This document shows, piece by piece, positions 1 through 11,693 of a stretch of 64,000 bases of DNA. The position numbers were made by a program, and so were the translations under genes. The stretch's first letter is position 1; each line of letters starts with the position of its first letter. The notes below the pieces were generated by a model that worked only from the letters and a program-made list of their open reading frames with translations, made no database searches and had not been told where the DNA came from. The stretch comes from Saccoglossus kowalevskii (lineage: Eukaryota > Hemichordata > Enteropneusta > Harrimaniidae), in assembly GCF_000003605.2 (NCBI RefSeq), contig NW_003156234.1, positions 172,873 through 236,872 of the forward strand, read 5' to 3'.

Positions 1-630
1 TAAATGTGGTCATGTCTGGTATTATAATTGGCTAAGCATAATGTGGTCCGATGCTGTTTCAATTGAAATCATTTAATGACGCTCTTGAATTTGCTAAGTG
101 TGGTTATTGTATACGGCTACCGTGCCGTCTAATTTAGAAATGGATGTGCAGAATTATTAATACTGTTGGCATTTATTCAAGTTAAAAGAATCTACATGTC
201 CGAAATATAAATTTATCTATATTTTGTTTAGATATTTTAATTACTTTGTAATTTAAATTAGTTTTTTTTGGAAACTTGGTGCTTTTATTTGTATAACATT
301 ACATAATGTGTAAGGATATACCAGAAGTTAAATTTAAGTTTTGGCGAGTGGTGAGTATTGCTTCAAGACTAGAAAAACATAGCAAGCTACGGAGAAATAT
401 TTCATCTAGGACAGCGCCCTGGGAAATATCTCCAATCCACAAGGACATTTTCAGTCATATTATTGTGTACGATCTGACAACTAATTGACTGGGGCAAAAC
501 CAGGAATCTTATTTAGGCGATTTTACTTCTTTCTGTAGTTTTATACAGAATATCGTCATGCTGGTTTAAATGGGTAAAATTTGAGATGATATTGTGAAAC
601 TGTAATGTTCCTCACAGAGTAATTGCCTAC

Positions 631-3600
631 CAACAGTAATATGTCCTGGCTCACTATTAGTGATATTTGGGCAGAAGGCAGCTGCTGAAAAATTACAACA
701 AACGAGGTCCTCCATCAACATTTTTGCATCACGCCCTTTGGTTACATTGTACATCAACACTCTCACACAACGGCTTCTATATAGAAAAACAGGTAAACAA
801 GTTATTGTAATGCTAAGTGAAAATGTCAAACCTCATTGACGGTGCTGAACGTTACCTTGCATAAACCGTAAATTGCAATTGATCACAGTGTGATGATGCA
901 TTGTGGAATATTGAAAAAAAGCCCGAAGCATGTGCACTGCGTACACAATATGCTAATAACGTTAACGAGGTCATGACGTAGACATATCTAATAAATATTA
1001 TTTTAAAGAGCAATTACTAACAGAAAGCACGTATTATAAAACGCTGGAACCACGTTTATTTGGTCTTGACGTGCACTCTATCTGGGGTTAATATTTCTAT
1101 CAAACTAAACTGGTCACCAAATTTATTAAGTGTCTCCGCGTTTTACACTGTTTACCGGCGTGAGCGTTGGCAAGCCTAACTATAGGTTTCGATTTTATAC
1201 AGTGCTACTGCTGGTTGTTCCCAGATCCATGAGTTAAGATTTAATCTGTCGAGGGGGTACTGCAGCCTGTCAAGATGTTAGCTACTGTAGCTCCTGTTTA
1301 TTGCAATAAAAAGATGACTTGCCAATTTGACCTTCATGACAGTGAAGTAACGCTACTGTCTACTAAGAAGATCTGCTCTCATTATGATTGCTACTAGGTT
1401 CGCATGCAAATAACAGAATATACGTTTTAAGAAAGTTACCATCAATGTTATGTATTGTAATGTCAATCGGCGTTACGTTTGCTAGATAGTATGAATTGGT
1501 TGATGTTAAGCTGTCTCTCCCAATATAACAATGATTGATGTTGTAAAACTTGCACAGGTAAATAACGAAACACTTTTTCGTATGATAAAATGTTGCTGAT
1601 ACTGAAGATTATGTCAATGATGAACTGTGCAATTTTTTATAGATTTATTTGCATATTTAAAGATTCAGTTTGTCCATATAAATAAATTGTCAATGTGTTC
1701 ATTGATAAAGTGAAGTGCTCGACGTATAACGCGTGTTTTATTTTCAAAAACTGTATATAGTCTATCAATGCCAGGCAATAGTCATTAACCGCTCATTAAT
1801 GAAGCAGACAGCCTTGTCTAATTTTCGCCAACTAGGTGTTTCTCATCTAGCAATTAGGGGTTATACTAACAACAGATTGAGAGAGAAAAAAGTATTTCCA
1901 TTCTCCGTGATCAACAAGTCCAAGATTGTTGCTGCGTTATCATATCAAATCTACGAGCTAACTATGCTCTAAATTTAAAAAAAAAGTTAGATATTAAATT
2001 TAGTATATTTTCTATATTGTTAATTATTATGTTTAAGAAACCAATGTACTCGTAAATAAACATTAACGAATCGCATAGCATGTTCATCTCGGGATATAAA
2101 TTTAATTATACAACCTACTGATATAAACACAGTGTTTGTCATCAGTGTGCAGTGCTTTATGGAGTGGAAGTTGTCCGGGGAAGTCGTCAGGTTTCCGGTT
2201 TAATGTCCATGGAGAGTTAATTGTATACTGTTAGTGAATGTACAGCTATTTGAATGTCTCTCAATACATACCCTAGCAATTGTTTTTCTTGTTCTGTTGC
2301 TTGTTCGAACCATTTGATACAGCTTCTGGTACTAAGTTGTGTATGTGCCCCATCCATATAGTATGTAACATTTTCACGTTTTATGATCTGTGAACGTGCT
2401 GGCCAGAAACAGTTTCGTAGTCCTGAATGATAAATGATAAATAAATAGTTAATAAATATCATGTTGAAGAATCCATTCACGAATTGAGAATTATTGAGAA
2501 ATAAGCCGACATATTTTAACATGTTAGGTCCTTGTACATTCAGACTGTTTTAGAAGTGTTGTTACAAGGTTCCCCCCAGAACGAAATGCTGTACTGCTGA
2601 AGAGAGGTCTTCTCTGGTAATAAATAATGAGCATGATCATCATGACTAAATATTTGGATTGGGGAACAGGTAAAGTAAAATTGCACCATTGGGTTGATTA
2701 GTTATGTAATGTAATCTATGAGATTAAGTCGACTGTATATTAAAATATTGCAAATCTTACCATTTTTAAAGGTGTCTGGTAACTTGAATGCTGGGGCTGT
2801 TAAGGTATCCACGATGTCGGTGTGAACTATTTCGAAATCTGTTTTTCTACCAAGGATATCTAGGAAACACAGTGAAGATAACATGTGATTTAGAAGAAAG
2901 ACATGAATATAATATCATGCCTATAGTTTAAATAATGCTGACCTCTGTGCATTATATTGATGAAGTTGCCAGTTCTTACATTAGCATAACAATCTACTGA
3001 CAAATACTGCATATTTGTAAAATCTAAATTAATAGGACTATAATAATAATGACTATAAATAATTGTACTTATTCTCAGGAATATTAACAATTATATGTTT
3101 GAATAACGTCTTAATAGCATTATTCATCTTATAATTAACAGAACTGTGGTTAGTTTTGTATATCATGACATAATACTTGAAACTACATAATTTGTTCTCT
3201 TTAATTGAAGTTGGAATATACTATTTTTTTTAAATATGTAATTGTATCAGCACTAAGTTAACGAAAACACATACTTGCTTCATGCTCTTCGATCCATGTA
3301 CGGCATAACTGTATTGCTAATGATGCATTTCTGTGTTGATGCTCTCCTTGTATACCTAGCTCTATAGCTTGTTCTTGCCAATCGTAGTCACCCAACTCAG
3401 GTACGATTTGAAGTGGTGCCTGTCAGTATGAAACATCCATTAACATATTTTATTTGATGACGATAAGTATTAGTACTTGAACAATCACAAATTATTATTT
3501 GATAATAACATGACAGAATTATGAAGAGCTTTAGGACATTTCAAAAAGACAAACCTCTACCACAGATAACTCCACTCTATTGTATCATTCATATCTCTCC

Positions 3601-5370
3601 TAAAATCCAATTGTTTGGTTTATGTTTCAAGAAACCCCTTCTTTATAATTAAGAACATTCTTTGTGAACTTTATGAGATATCTGGCAATAACTACATGAT
3701 GTAAATGTCAACTAACCTCTTAAAGATTGGGGCATTTTTTTTCAATACAGAGGCACCCCTTCTGAATATGTCATTGGTATGTAAATTTATTTCTTTTTAA
3801 TTTATAAATTGAGTCCTAGTGTCACTTTTCCGTTTTTGAATTGTAGACATTCTTAATAAATTAATAAACAAGTTATATAACACCAATCACTCATACATTA
3901 GATAATTTTTAAAAAAGCTTATCCAAATTCACCACATGGCTTGTTTATTCAAATCCGAGTCTCACTTTTGTTATAAAATAAAAGCTATTATTAAGATGAT
4001 TATATCATCTGCACTGCACATAGTGGTTTTAAGAAGTGAATATACGACAATCAGTGAATCACGTCTTATCAAGCTCGTCTTTTACATGTTTTTAAGGTAG
4101 ATATGTACTACTATTCGCCATGTCATTCTATAGAACTTAACAAGTGATGCAGCGAATTATCAGTGGAAAGTAGTAAAATGGGGACTAATCATTTGATATA
4201 CAGTACTAGATATTACATCACCATCATATGGGTTTAGTGGCACCAGACTTTTTTTAATTTGAAGCAGGGGCTTCATTGCCTCACGGTCCCTTTTACACAA
4301 TATGTTACTAGCAAATTTAAAATTCTCATCGCAACCACGATGTAGTAACCACAACTTAAATCCCGATTTGCCATACATCACGCATACCCACTGATTGTAA
4401 TACTATTTCAATAACATTTTGTTCTTGTTCTGACTGGGAATGTTTGGTGCCATTACCTCATGCTTCAATTTTTTTGTTTCATTTTTAGTTTCGTTTTTGG
4501 CTACAATCCAGAAATGACTAGATTGCATCGGAGTAATATAGTCAGACAATAACCATTATTTCTGATAATTAATTTCAAACTATCTATAATATTGTATAGT
4601 ACAACTTGGACGTCTTTTACTAATCTTAATTAATCTTTTACCTCCCAAATCTAACCGTCTTTAATTCTGAAATTTGACAAAACATTAAGAAACTAACAGT
4701 TGCCTATGCAATGTCTGGCATTTGTATCTCAAATCATTGCAATTATTGGATTCTGGTAAACTATCTACTGTTTTTGATAATTTCTCACAATTCCCTGTAC
4801 TGTCATAAGTATGTCAGGATGTACCATTAATTATAGAAACTGGTGATACAGTTTTATAAAATGCATACATACGTGTAGTTCTTTTGCTCTTGCAATTATA
4901 GTATCGGTGGCTTCTTTTGACTGTGGGACTGTAAAAGCTGGTCGACCCGGCTAAGGGATAACATAGTTGAACATTTAAAAATGTTTAAAGTCATCCATTC
5001 ATCAAATATCAAATATATAAAAAGTTATTGAATATATTAAACATTATGAAATATTGTAACGTGGTAGTATTAACACAATGAACATTGAAAATTATGCATA
5101 CATGGTGCAAAATTTGTTTTTCTTAATTGCTTTTTAAATTGATCAAACCATTATACAAAGATTATGACACCTGATGTTCCTACAATTTACAAATTGTTTG
5201 CCTACCTTGCATATACCGGCTTTATGCCAAGCTATTTTATCTAGCGTGTTTCCCAATATTTGAGTATGATCAAAGTCCACTAGGTTAATTCCAGTGACAG
5301 TTGGACGTCTCACCAAGTTAGTACAGTCGTAGGTGCCTCCCATGCCCACTTCCAAAATGACAACATCAAC
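631..5370 (-). CDS. FPGS: Folylpolyglutamate synthase, partial, six exons
   Basis: Adds glutamates to folates to retain them in cytosol and mitochondria (Mur-ligase superfamily). Exons in transcript order: 5206-5370, 4873-4950, 3275-3419, 2761-2859, 2272-2422, 631-776. Splice sites are GT-AG and phases agree throughout, giving about 261 residues. Visible landmarks: VDVVILEVGMGGTYDCTN (exon 1, conserved LEVGxGGxYDCTN), FDHTQILGNTLDKIAWHKAG, PAFTVPQ, GEHQHRNASLAIQLC (Mur-ligase central motif), LRNCFWPARSQ, YYMDGAHT (the DGAH motif of the C-terminal domain) and AAFCPNIT. Human FPGS is 587 residues; the N-terminal part with the P-loop GTKGKGS and the end after CPN are missing here. The last exon has a donor after position 631 (phase 1), so more exons probably lie beyond the left edge; reading through would stop at 566. 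The N-terminal exons should lie above 5370 but I found none. The family call is firm. Confidence 0.93.
3420..4872. other. FPGS intron, no gene seen
   Basis: This 1.45-kb intron lies between the FPGS exons ending PQSKEATDTIIARAKELH and starting APLQIVPELG. It is AT-rich. A 73-codon minus-strand frame at 4160-4381 matches nothing I know and has no clear splice sites. Confidence 0.7.
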
Positions 5371-6037
5371 CTACAATGATAATCAAAAATACATAACATA
5401 TCAATACAGTACAATACAATGTTTTGTCAATATCATGTGACCGTAATATATGTTTAGTTAAATTGTTTTTATATATTGTTTTTCTGTTATGTCAATAAAA
5501 ATAGAAAATTGCTGAATGTGAAACGTGATATAATGTTGTAGCTCCCAATAAATTGAGTCGATAGTACACCATGATATATATTTAACTTTCACAACAAAAT
5601 AGACATTTCTAGAACTGGGCGTCTCAAGCGCTTTTTGTTGAATGAATTAATCAGCCGATTAATGTATGAATCGATCAAATTAGTCACGAGTATTACTCGG
5701 TACTCATTCATTCGAATAAGCATACTATTGTATAATACGTTCGCTGCATGTTGATATTTCTAATAATACATGTTAAAAATGAAAATGACATGGGTGCCTT
5801 CTTAACTGCAATAACACAATTTTCCAGCGTTTGGGCAGGTAATTCTAAAATTTTAGCAATTCTCCCTAAATTTTAAACTGTTACGTTTTTTGTGTTTTTT
5901 CACAATTTTTGTTTTAGCCATCATAGGAAAATGAAATTTATTCAATCCAATTTTTTGTTTGTAAAAGTCCAATGCAGAATATTTATTGAAGTAGATTGTG
6001 AATATTTTCACCAGACCAACAAGCACGTAAGCATTAT

Positions 6038-6426
6038 TATTATACATCTGTCACCGTAACGCAATAAGTTACAGCGTGTCGTAATTTTGCGGTATCTTAC
6101 GGGGTATTTTCACCCTACCATATAAGGAAATGCAAATTCTAAATATGGAAAAATTACGCGCGTAAGCGTCCTCTAATAATAAAAACAAGCATGGCTGCCA
6201 CCAGGGTTTGACCGGACTCCAGACAAAGAAGTTCGCTGATTTCGGCATTCCCGGGATGTATCCTTGGAACGAAAACATGTACAATGATAAGGTTATTACG
6301 AGGATACCTCAAAAACTATGCACCCAGACAGTATGCCGTCGCATCGAACTCTGCTGCGCGTCGGTCGATAGTTCCGCTGTACTGTCTTCATGCATACTTT
6401 GAGGTATCCTCGTAATAACCTCATTT
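6038..6426 (+). mobile_element. ~390-bp dispersed hairpin element, copy 1
   Basis: The most complete of three copies in this window (others at 11408-11693 and 49590-49972). All share the stretch with ATACATCTGTCA at the left (copies 1 and 3), GACCGGACTCC or a near variant in the middle, and CGTAATAACCTCAT at the right end. Near the right end a perfect 23-bp inverted repeat, 6291-6313 against 6398-6420, encloses 84 bases and would fold into a long hairpin. No open frame is shared between copies, so this is a non-autonomous element. I cannot assign a superfamily; no clear target-site duplication was found. Confidence 0.75.
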
Positions 6427-6429
6427 ATT

Positions 6430-6461
6430 AGGCTTTCGATGATTTTCTGCATCGAAAGCCT
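6430..6461. repeat. Perfect 12-bp stem, 8-base loop
   Basis: AGGCTTTCGATG at 6430-6441 and its exact complement CATCGAAAGCCT at 6450-6461 flank an 8-base loop. It sits four bases after the hairpin element ends and is followed by a short T run. It is absent after the other two copies of the element. Confidence 0.7.
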
Positions 6462-6959
6462 TTTGTAATTGTAAAGTCTTGTAACTCTTCTTCTCAAAGA
6501 CGGCTTGCCCACTTGACGTAAAACTTTACAGAAATAATCTATATGCAATTCTCTAAAACTTCAAAGTTTCCGATTTTTGATATGTGACGTCATTTGGCCG
6601 CCATTTTGGATTATAGGCCGAATTGCACACATTTCTGAGGGTCTGAGTGCTCCCAGTTTTTTATGGTAGCAGCAGTGGAACAAGGGCTACAAATATTATC
6701 AAAAAAAACTTTAGCGGTCACGTGACTTTTTTTACTAGTTCAGAATTTTTTTTTTGCATCTCATTTGCATATTTTTTTGACTAATTCACTAACCCTGCAT
6801 ATATTTTGAAAGTTCAAATGCCATAGTATTTATTTTTCCAAACGGTTTCTCCAGGCGACGAGCCGTTTTTTAGAAAATGATTTTAGAATGTTTTTTCAAA
6901 TTTTTTTTATTGTACCATGCAAAGCATCATGGGAAAGGGGGGAGGGCCCTGTACATTCT

Positions 6960-7715
6960 GTTTGAAATATCCCAAGCACTATCACAGATAGGTACATGCA
7001 ATCAGTGCAATATTAAAGCTATGGGATAAGAGATGTGACTAACACAGTAAATGACCATATATGGTCATGTGACCTCATTAAATATGCAAGTCCCTAATAT
7101 CTCAAGTACTATTCCATGTACAAACATGGAACGAACGTTACATTGAAGACAATGGACAAGAGAATTAACTAAAATATTTGTTGACCATATATGGTCATAG
7201 AACTCATTAAATATGCATGTCTCTAAATTCTCAAACACTAGTGCATATACAAACGTGGGAGTAGCGTTATATTGAAGGCAATGGACAAGAGAAATGGGTA
7301 AAATGTTCACTGACCATATATGGTCATAGAACTCATTAAATATGCATATCCCTAATATCTTGCAAGTACAAACATGGAACCAATGCTATATTGAAGGCAT
7401 TGGAAATAAGAAATGGCTAAAATGTTCAATGACTATATATGGTCATAGAACTCATTAAATATGCATATCTATAATATCTCGATCACTATTGAAGTTAGAG
7501 ATATGAAAATAACGCCATATTGAAGGCATTGTACAAGAGAAATTGCGAAAATGTTCAATGGCCATATATGGTCATAGAACTCATTAAATGTGCATATTAC
7601 TAATATCTCAGGCACTATTGCAAGTACAAACATGGAATCAATCCTATATTGAAGGCATTGAACAAGATAAATTACTAACATGTTCAATTACCATATATGG
7701 CATATAATTCATATA
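6960..7715. repeat. Tandem array, about six units of 119-130 bp, CArG palindrome in each
   Basis: The palindrome CCATATATGG recurs at 7055, 7185, 7314, 7562 and 7691, with CTATATATGG at 7433, at spacings of 119-130 bp. Around it each unit repeats GGTCATAGAACTCATTAAAT, a run with ATATCTCAAGTACTATT, and ATTGAAGGCATTGGACAAGA, with moderate divergence. The first unit starts near 6960 and is the most diverged. Minus-strand frames at 7065-7310 and 7469-7687 are by-products of the repeat. CC(A/T)6GG is the known CArG box bound by SRF/MADS factors; any binding here is inference. Confidence 0.9.
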
Positions 7716-7916
7716 ATGTAATCAGTTCACCATGCTGTGACTAGATCAACATACATTGTGATAGATTTGCCTATAGTATATAGTAAACGGATCACAGTAC
7801 ATGTCTCCATTACCCTAGATATCATAGAAGTGTAATGTCATAACTCTGTTGCATAAATGCAATTCAGCGCTAACACAGGCATAGCATCGAAAGCCGGTAA
7901 TCGCTGCTTGCAGCTA

Positions 7917-7967
<51 letters not shown>

Positions 7968-8000
7968 GTGTTATTATTATTAGTAGTAGTAGTAGTAGAA
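7917..8000. repeat. (TTA)n then (TAG)n microsatellite
   Basis: About sixteen TTA/ATT triplets, a short interruption, more TTA, then five or more TAG triplets. The Leu/Val-rich frame over it is an artefact of the repeat. Confidence 0.95.
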
Positions 8001-8989
8001 GTAACTTTTCAATCGCAGTCAGACAAAAACAACAACGCAACTTAACTAAGAAACAATAACGTGAACGTTAAACAAAGAGGTCCTTCAGGTGGACCAGACT
8101 ATCTGGTTCTCACCACAAGGGGTTACGATCCCCCCTACCAATCCCTAAGCAGAAATAAAACACACTACAATGTTTAAAAAACTACGTGGACCACACTACT
8201 GGTAAATAACTGACTACAAGGAAACGTGTTGTTATAAGGTTCTTTATTAAAAGTAAATGGGATCATAAGATCAACGTGGCAGCATGTGAATACGTGTAAC
8301 ACCCTACGTAGCGTACTTGGTGCTCGATGACAGACTCACCGGGAAGTTCGTAACCATTAATATTATTATGTAAATTAGCTCTTTGTGTAAATCAAAAAAC
8401 GCTCGACCAACTTTAGGTGATATAAAATGTAAATATCTCAAAGGTCCACATTGTTTTATGAAACCATTATAAAACATATATGAGCTGGAATGTACTAGTT
8501 AGGTATGCTAAGTGGTTAAGATCAAAATTCAAGCAGTAAACGAGAGCTGGAGGTGTTCTTGGTAACCATGCTAATACGACCAACCAACCGGAACGTTTTG
8601 GGGGAAGCTAACATTGAAGATAAGAATATATTATATTGACTACTAGTTATTATTATTACTTTTGTCACGTGTTTGGTTTTAATTGAAAATCCGCGTTATC
8701 TACTATAATTTCACGAGCGCAGTTCTTTCGATAAAACTCTTTGGTACTATTTTTGAAATGTGTTCCACGCACTGTAAAAGTGTTTCAAAATTTAAATTAA
8801 TTAATAAAAAACATTACCACATAAACTGTTTTCCTTAAAACCGCAAATGAGCTATAGTATAACAGTATTGTTAGAAAAATAATATTTGTTTCTGTTTTGG
8901 TGTAAAATATTTAAAGTGTTTAAGCTTATCCCCAATATAATTCGCATAATTGTGTGATACAAACACCTGTGTCAGTGTTTTGATTGCAA

Positions 8990-9225
8990 TATTTTGGGAA
9001 TGATACTACAGTGTGTGTTCCAATCAGAAACACGTATTGAAAAATGTTATTGTTATTGTTGAAGTGTCTTTACTAGACATACATTTTTGAAAAGTGTTTG
9101 CATCAGGAGCATATATTGAAAAGTGCTTATTATCACAACACTTTTAAAAGTGTTTTACTAGGCTCATATTTTGAAAAGTTTTTCCACAAGTAGCATGTAT
9201 TGGAAAGTGTTCAAGTAGGAGTGTG
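8990..9225. repeat. Decayed ~45-55-bp tandem repeat
   Basis: Five diverged units share a core like AGCATATATTGAAAAGTGTTT, seen near 9030, 9080, 9109, 9160 and 9197, with variable linkers containing CAACAC or CACAAG. Copies differ at many positions, so the array is old. Confidence 0.6.
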
Positions 9226-9910
9226 AGCTGAATCAGTGTGTATTTTTTAAAATTGAAACCTTTCGTGTAACTGTAGAATCAATGCCTAAATATTGTGAAT
9301 ATCAAACAATAGCATCTTCAAACGTTTTTCTTTTACATAAATTAAAATACCAAATTTTTTGCACTGTGGTATTTTTGCCTTTACTCTATTCTAACCCCAT
9401 TTTCATATAATCCACAATTCTCTGTATGCTTAGTACGCACTACATCAATTTCATCTTATTCACCTTTCAATTTTCTATCCTTCCAATGGTTTGATTTCAT
9501 CACATAAAAAAAATATCCCCTAAAACGGAAATGTGTGGTATTTTAAAATGGTATATATTTGCTAATATTTTATTTTTGTATTAACTATGCAGTCACAGTC
9601 AATAATAATCGTTGTGGTTATTATAGTTGCGTACCAAAGACTGTATACAAAAGTGCCCTGTACATAAACACCTTATGAACCATGCAAAGTCGGATATGTT
9701 AATTTGAAACAGCATATGTGTGCTTTTTCTGCAAAGTACTTCAAGATTAAAACAGGTTGACAGAAAACTGTTTTAGTAACTCCCATTACATGAATACAAA
9801 TGTGTCTTATACATTAACACTTAGTAAAATATTTAAAGTCTAGGGTTTTGTGCTGAGACATCCTTGGTGCTTCTGCTTTCTGAAATACTGAAGTACAAAA
9901 ACATGTAAGA

Positions 9911-9984
9911 ATGCTGTGACGTGATTCGAACTACCACCACCATTTACGGAATGCAGATTGTCAAACCCCATTAGGCCATGTGTC
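9911..9984 (-). pseudogene. tRNA-like sequence (tRNA pseudogene or SINE head)
   Basis: Read on the minus strand, 74 bases carry an A-box-like TGGCCTAATGGGG near the 5' end and a B-box-like AGTTCGAATC near the 3' end, at normal tRNA spacing. The acceptor and anticodon stems do not pair well, so a working tRNA is unlikely. A tRNA-derived SINE head or a tRNA pseudogene fits better. I did not find a second copy in the window. Confidence 0.35.
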
Positions 9985-10226
9985 TTTATTTCAAGTTGTA
10001 CTTGTAGGTTGACAAATCCATATAATAGTACATAAAAGTATTTCCTTCACAATCTGGTGCTTGGAATGGTACTGATATGTTGCTAACTGATTTATGATCC
10101 GAACATCATAAAACATAAAACTATTTCCCCATGCGTTAAATTGTGTTTCTACCTTTGGTCGTATAGTTAGGTCAATAGCACATATGCCATAATGTTTAGC
10201 CCAGTTCCCATTTAAAGTCACAGACT

Positions 10227-10815
10227 ATAGTTTTGTTTCACCCAATTGAGCTACTACTGCTGCCATAAAATTGATTGCATCCACGAATGCCCTATAGATA
10301 AACACTTTAATGACACATTTATGTCCCTGTAAACACTCAGTGTTTTATTTCGAAAAAGTGTATTTTTGTGTATTATGCATGTAGTAATACATGTCCATAA
10401 CAATCCAATTTCTGATCCGATAAAAAACAACAGACTTGCAGCCATCTAGATGTTTGCCCACATTACTTTATCTTTGGTGTGAATAAAATTTTCCCTAAAA
10501 AAAACTACACAAAATACTCGTGCAGGATATTATCTCTATCATATTGTTTTTAAATCATTAAATATATCTAGAAAAAATAAATTGTCATTCACTGAAAGTA
10601 AAGCTGAAATAACCGATTGGTAGCAAAATTTTTAATAACGATTTTTTGTCTTATACCGAAAAAAAATAATTTGAAAATATCAATATAAACCTCAAATGGT
10701 ATCCATCCCATAGCCCCTCTTGCTATACCAATATGTGTCCTTGTAGGTAGGTAGTCGGGCAATCCGTGTAGGTTTTGCTGCATATTAATGCACTCTACCC
10801 ATAGATAGCTTTTCT
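10227..10815 (-). CDS. Candidate exons of an unidentified protein
   Basis: Two minus-strand stretches look coding. The first, 10691-10815, starts after a CACAG acceptor, encodes 41 residues including HGLPDYLPTRTHIGIARGAM then GWIPFE, and ends at a weak GTTTAT donor. The second, from about 10295 down to a stop at 10227, follows a CTATAG acceptor and reads AFVDAINFMAAVVAQLGETK then L and stop. Their phases do not join directly, so either a small exon is missing between them, or a boundary is wrong, or they are remnants. A further possible exon end (KNKIVQGIVGQTQ before GTAAAC) lies near 10990. I do not recognise the protein. The composition, rich in G, P, W and M, is unlike the random frames around it. 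Confidence 0.35.
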
Positions 10816-11407
10816 CTGTGTTAGATGAATTGTTCATAACTCGCATCCAGGGAGGATAGAGGTGCACATATAGTTTCCCATTGTTTCGTACATACAATGG
10901 GATTTAATTATAAAGGGTGAAATTTATTGAATACAACGAGTTCATGATTTTCGTTCTATTATTCTTCCAAAAATATCAATAAATGGTTTACCTGAGTTTG
11001 TCCAACTATTCCTTGTACGATTTTGTTTTTCTGCAATACTTTTTTTTTCAGTTTTTGTTCGCCCGAAAACCATAAACTTGCGCTTGGAGTGCGGTATCAC
11101 AATAAATCAGGCATGATCTGGAGCACAGCTGCGAAGGAACATACAACAAGTGTGACTTTTGTCTCTGACGTTTTAGTCAGCGTGTGTTATGATTAGACAA
11201 ACATAACATTTTCAACGAACGTAAAATGATAAACCATTTGTAGTTGTCTGATACATGTGATGTTCCATTTAATCTGTTGGCATAGTAAATATATCAATTG
11301 TCAATTTAAATTTACCATCAACTTGTGAATCAATAATATTCTCATTACTTGGGTTAGTTTACCACAAAGTTCAAAATAGCTTATCAGGGGGGTATATAGG
11401 TATATAT

Positions 11408-11693
11408 TAGGAAATGCGAATTCCAAATATGGAATGATTACACGCGTAAGCGTCCTCTAATAATAAAAACAAACATGATTGCCACCAGGCTTTGACCGGA
11501 CTCCACACAAAGAAGTTCGCTAATTCTGTTATAAACATTTTGGATTTCGACATTCCCATGATGTATGTATCTTTGGAAGGAAAAGATGTATAATAATAAG
11601 GTTATAATCAGACAGTACAACACTGCGCGTCGGTCGATACTCTCGCTGTACTGTCTTCGTGCATACTTTGAGGTATCCTCGTAATAACCTCAT
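11408..11693 (+). mobile_element. Hairpin element, copy 2 (5' truncated)
   Basis: It aligns with copy 1 from the GGAAATGCGAATTCC region through GAGGTATCCTCGTAATAACC. The first ~70 bp of the element are missing and the left arm of the terminal hairpin is degraded, while the right arm is intact. Confidence 0.75.

Noticed and set aside
5853-6047. Minus frame with MAKTKIVKKHKKR, resembling a ribosomal protein start
   Set aside because: Only a short basic run resembles L32-type proteins; what follows and precedes does not, and it borders the repeat element.
7065-7687. Two similar minus frames suggesting a repeat protein
   Set aside because: They are shadows of the CArG tandem array; the unit length is not constant or a multiple of three.
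7857-8045. Leu/Val-rich plus frame
   Set aside because: It is the translated (TTA)n/(TAG)n microsatellite.
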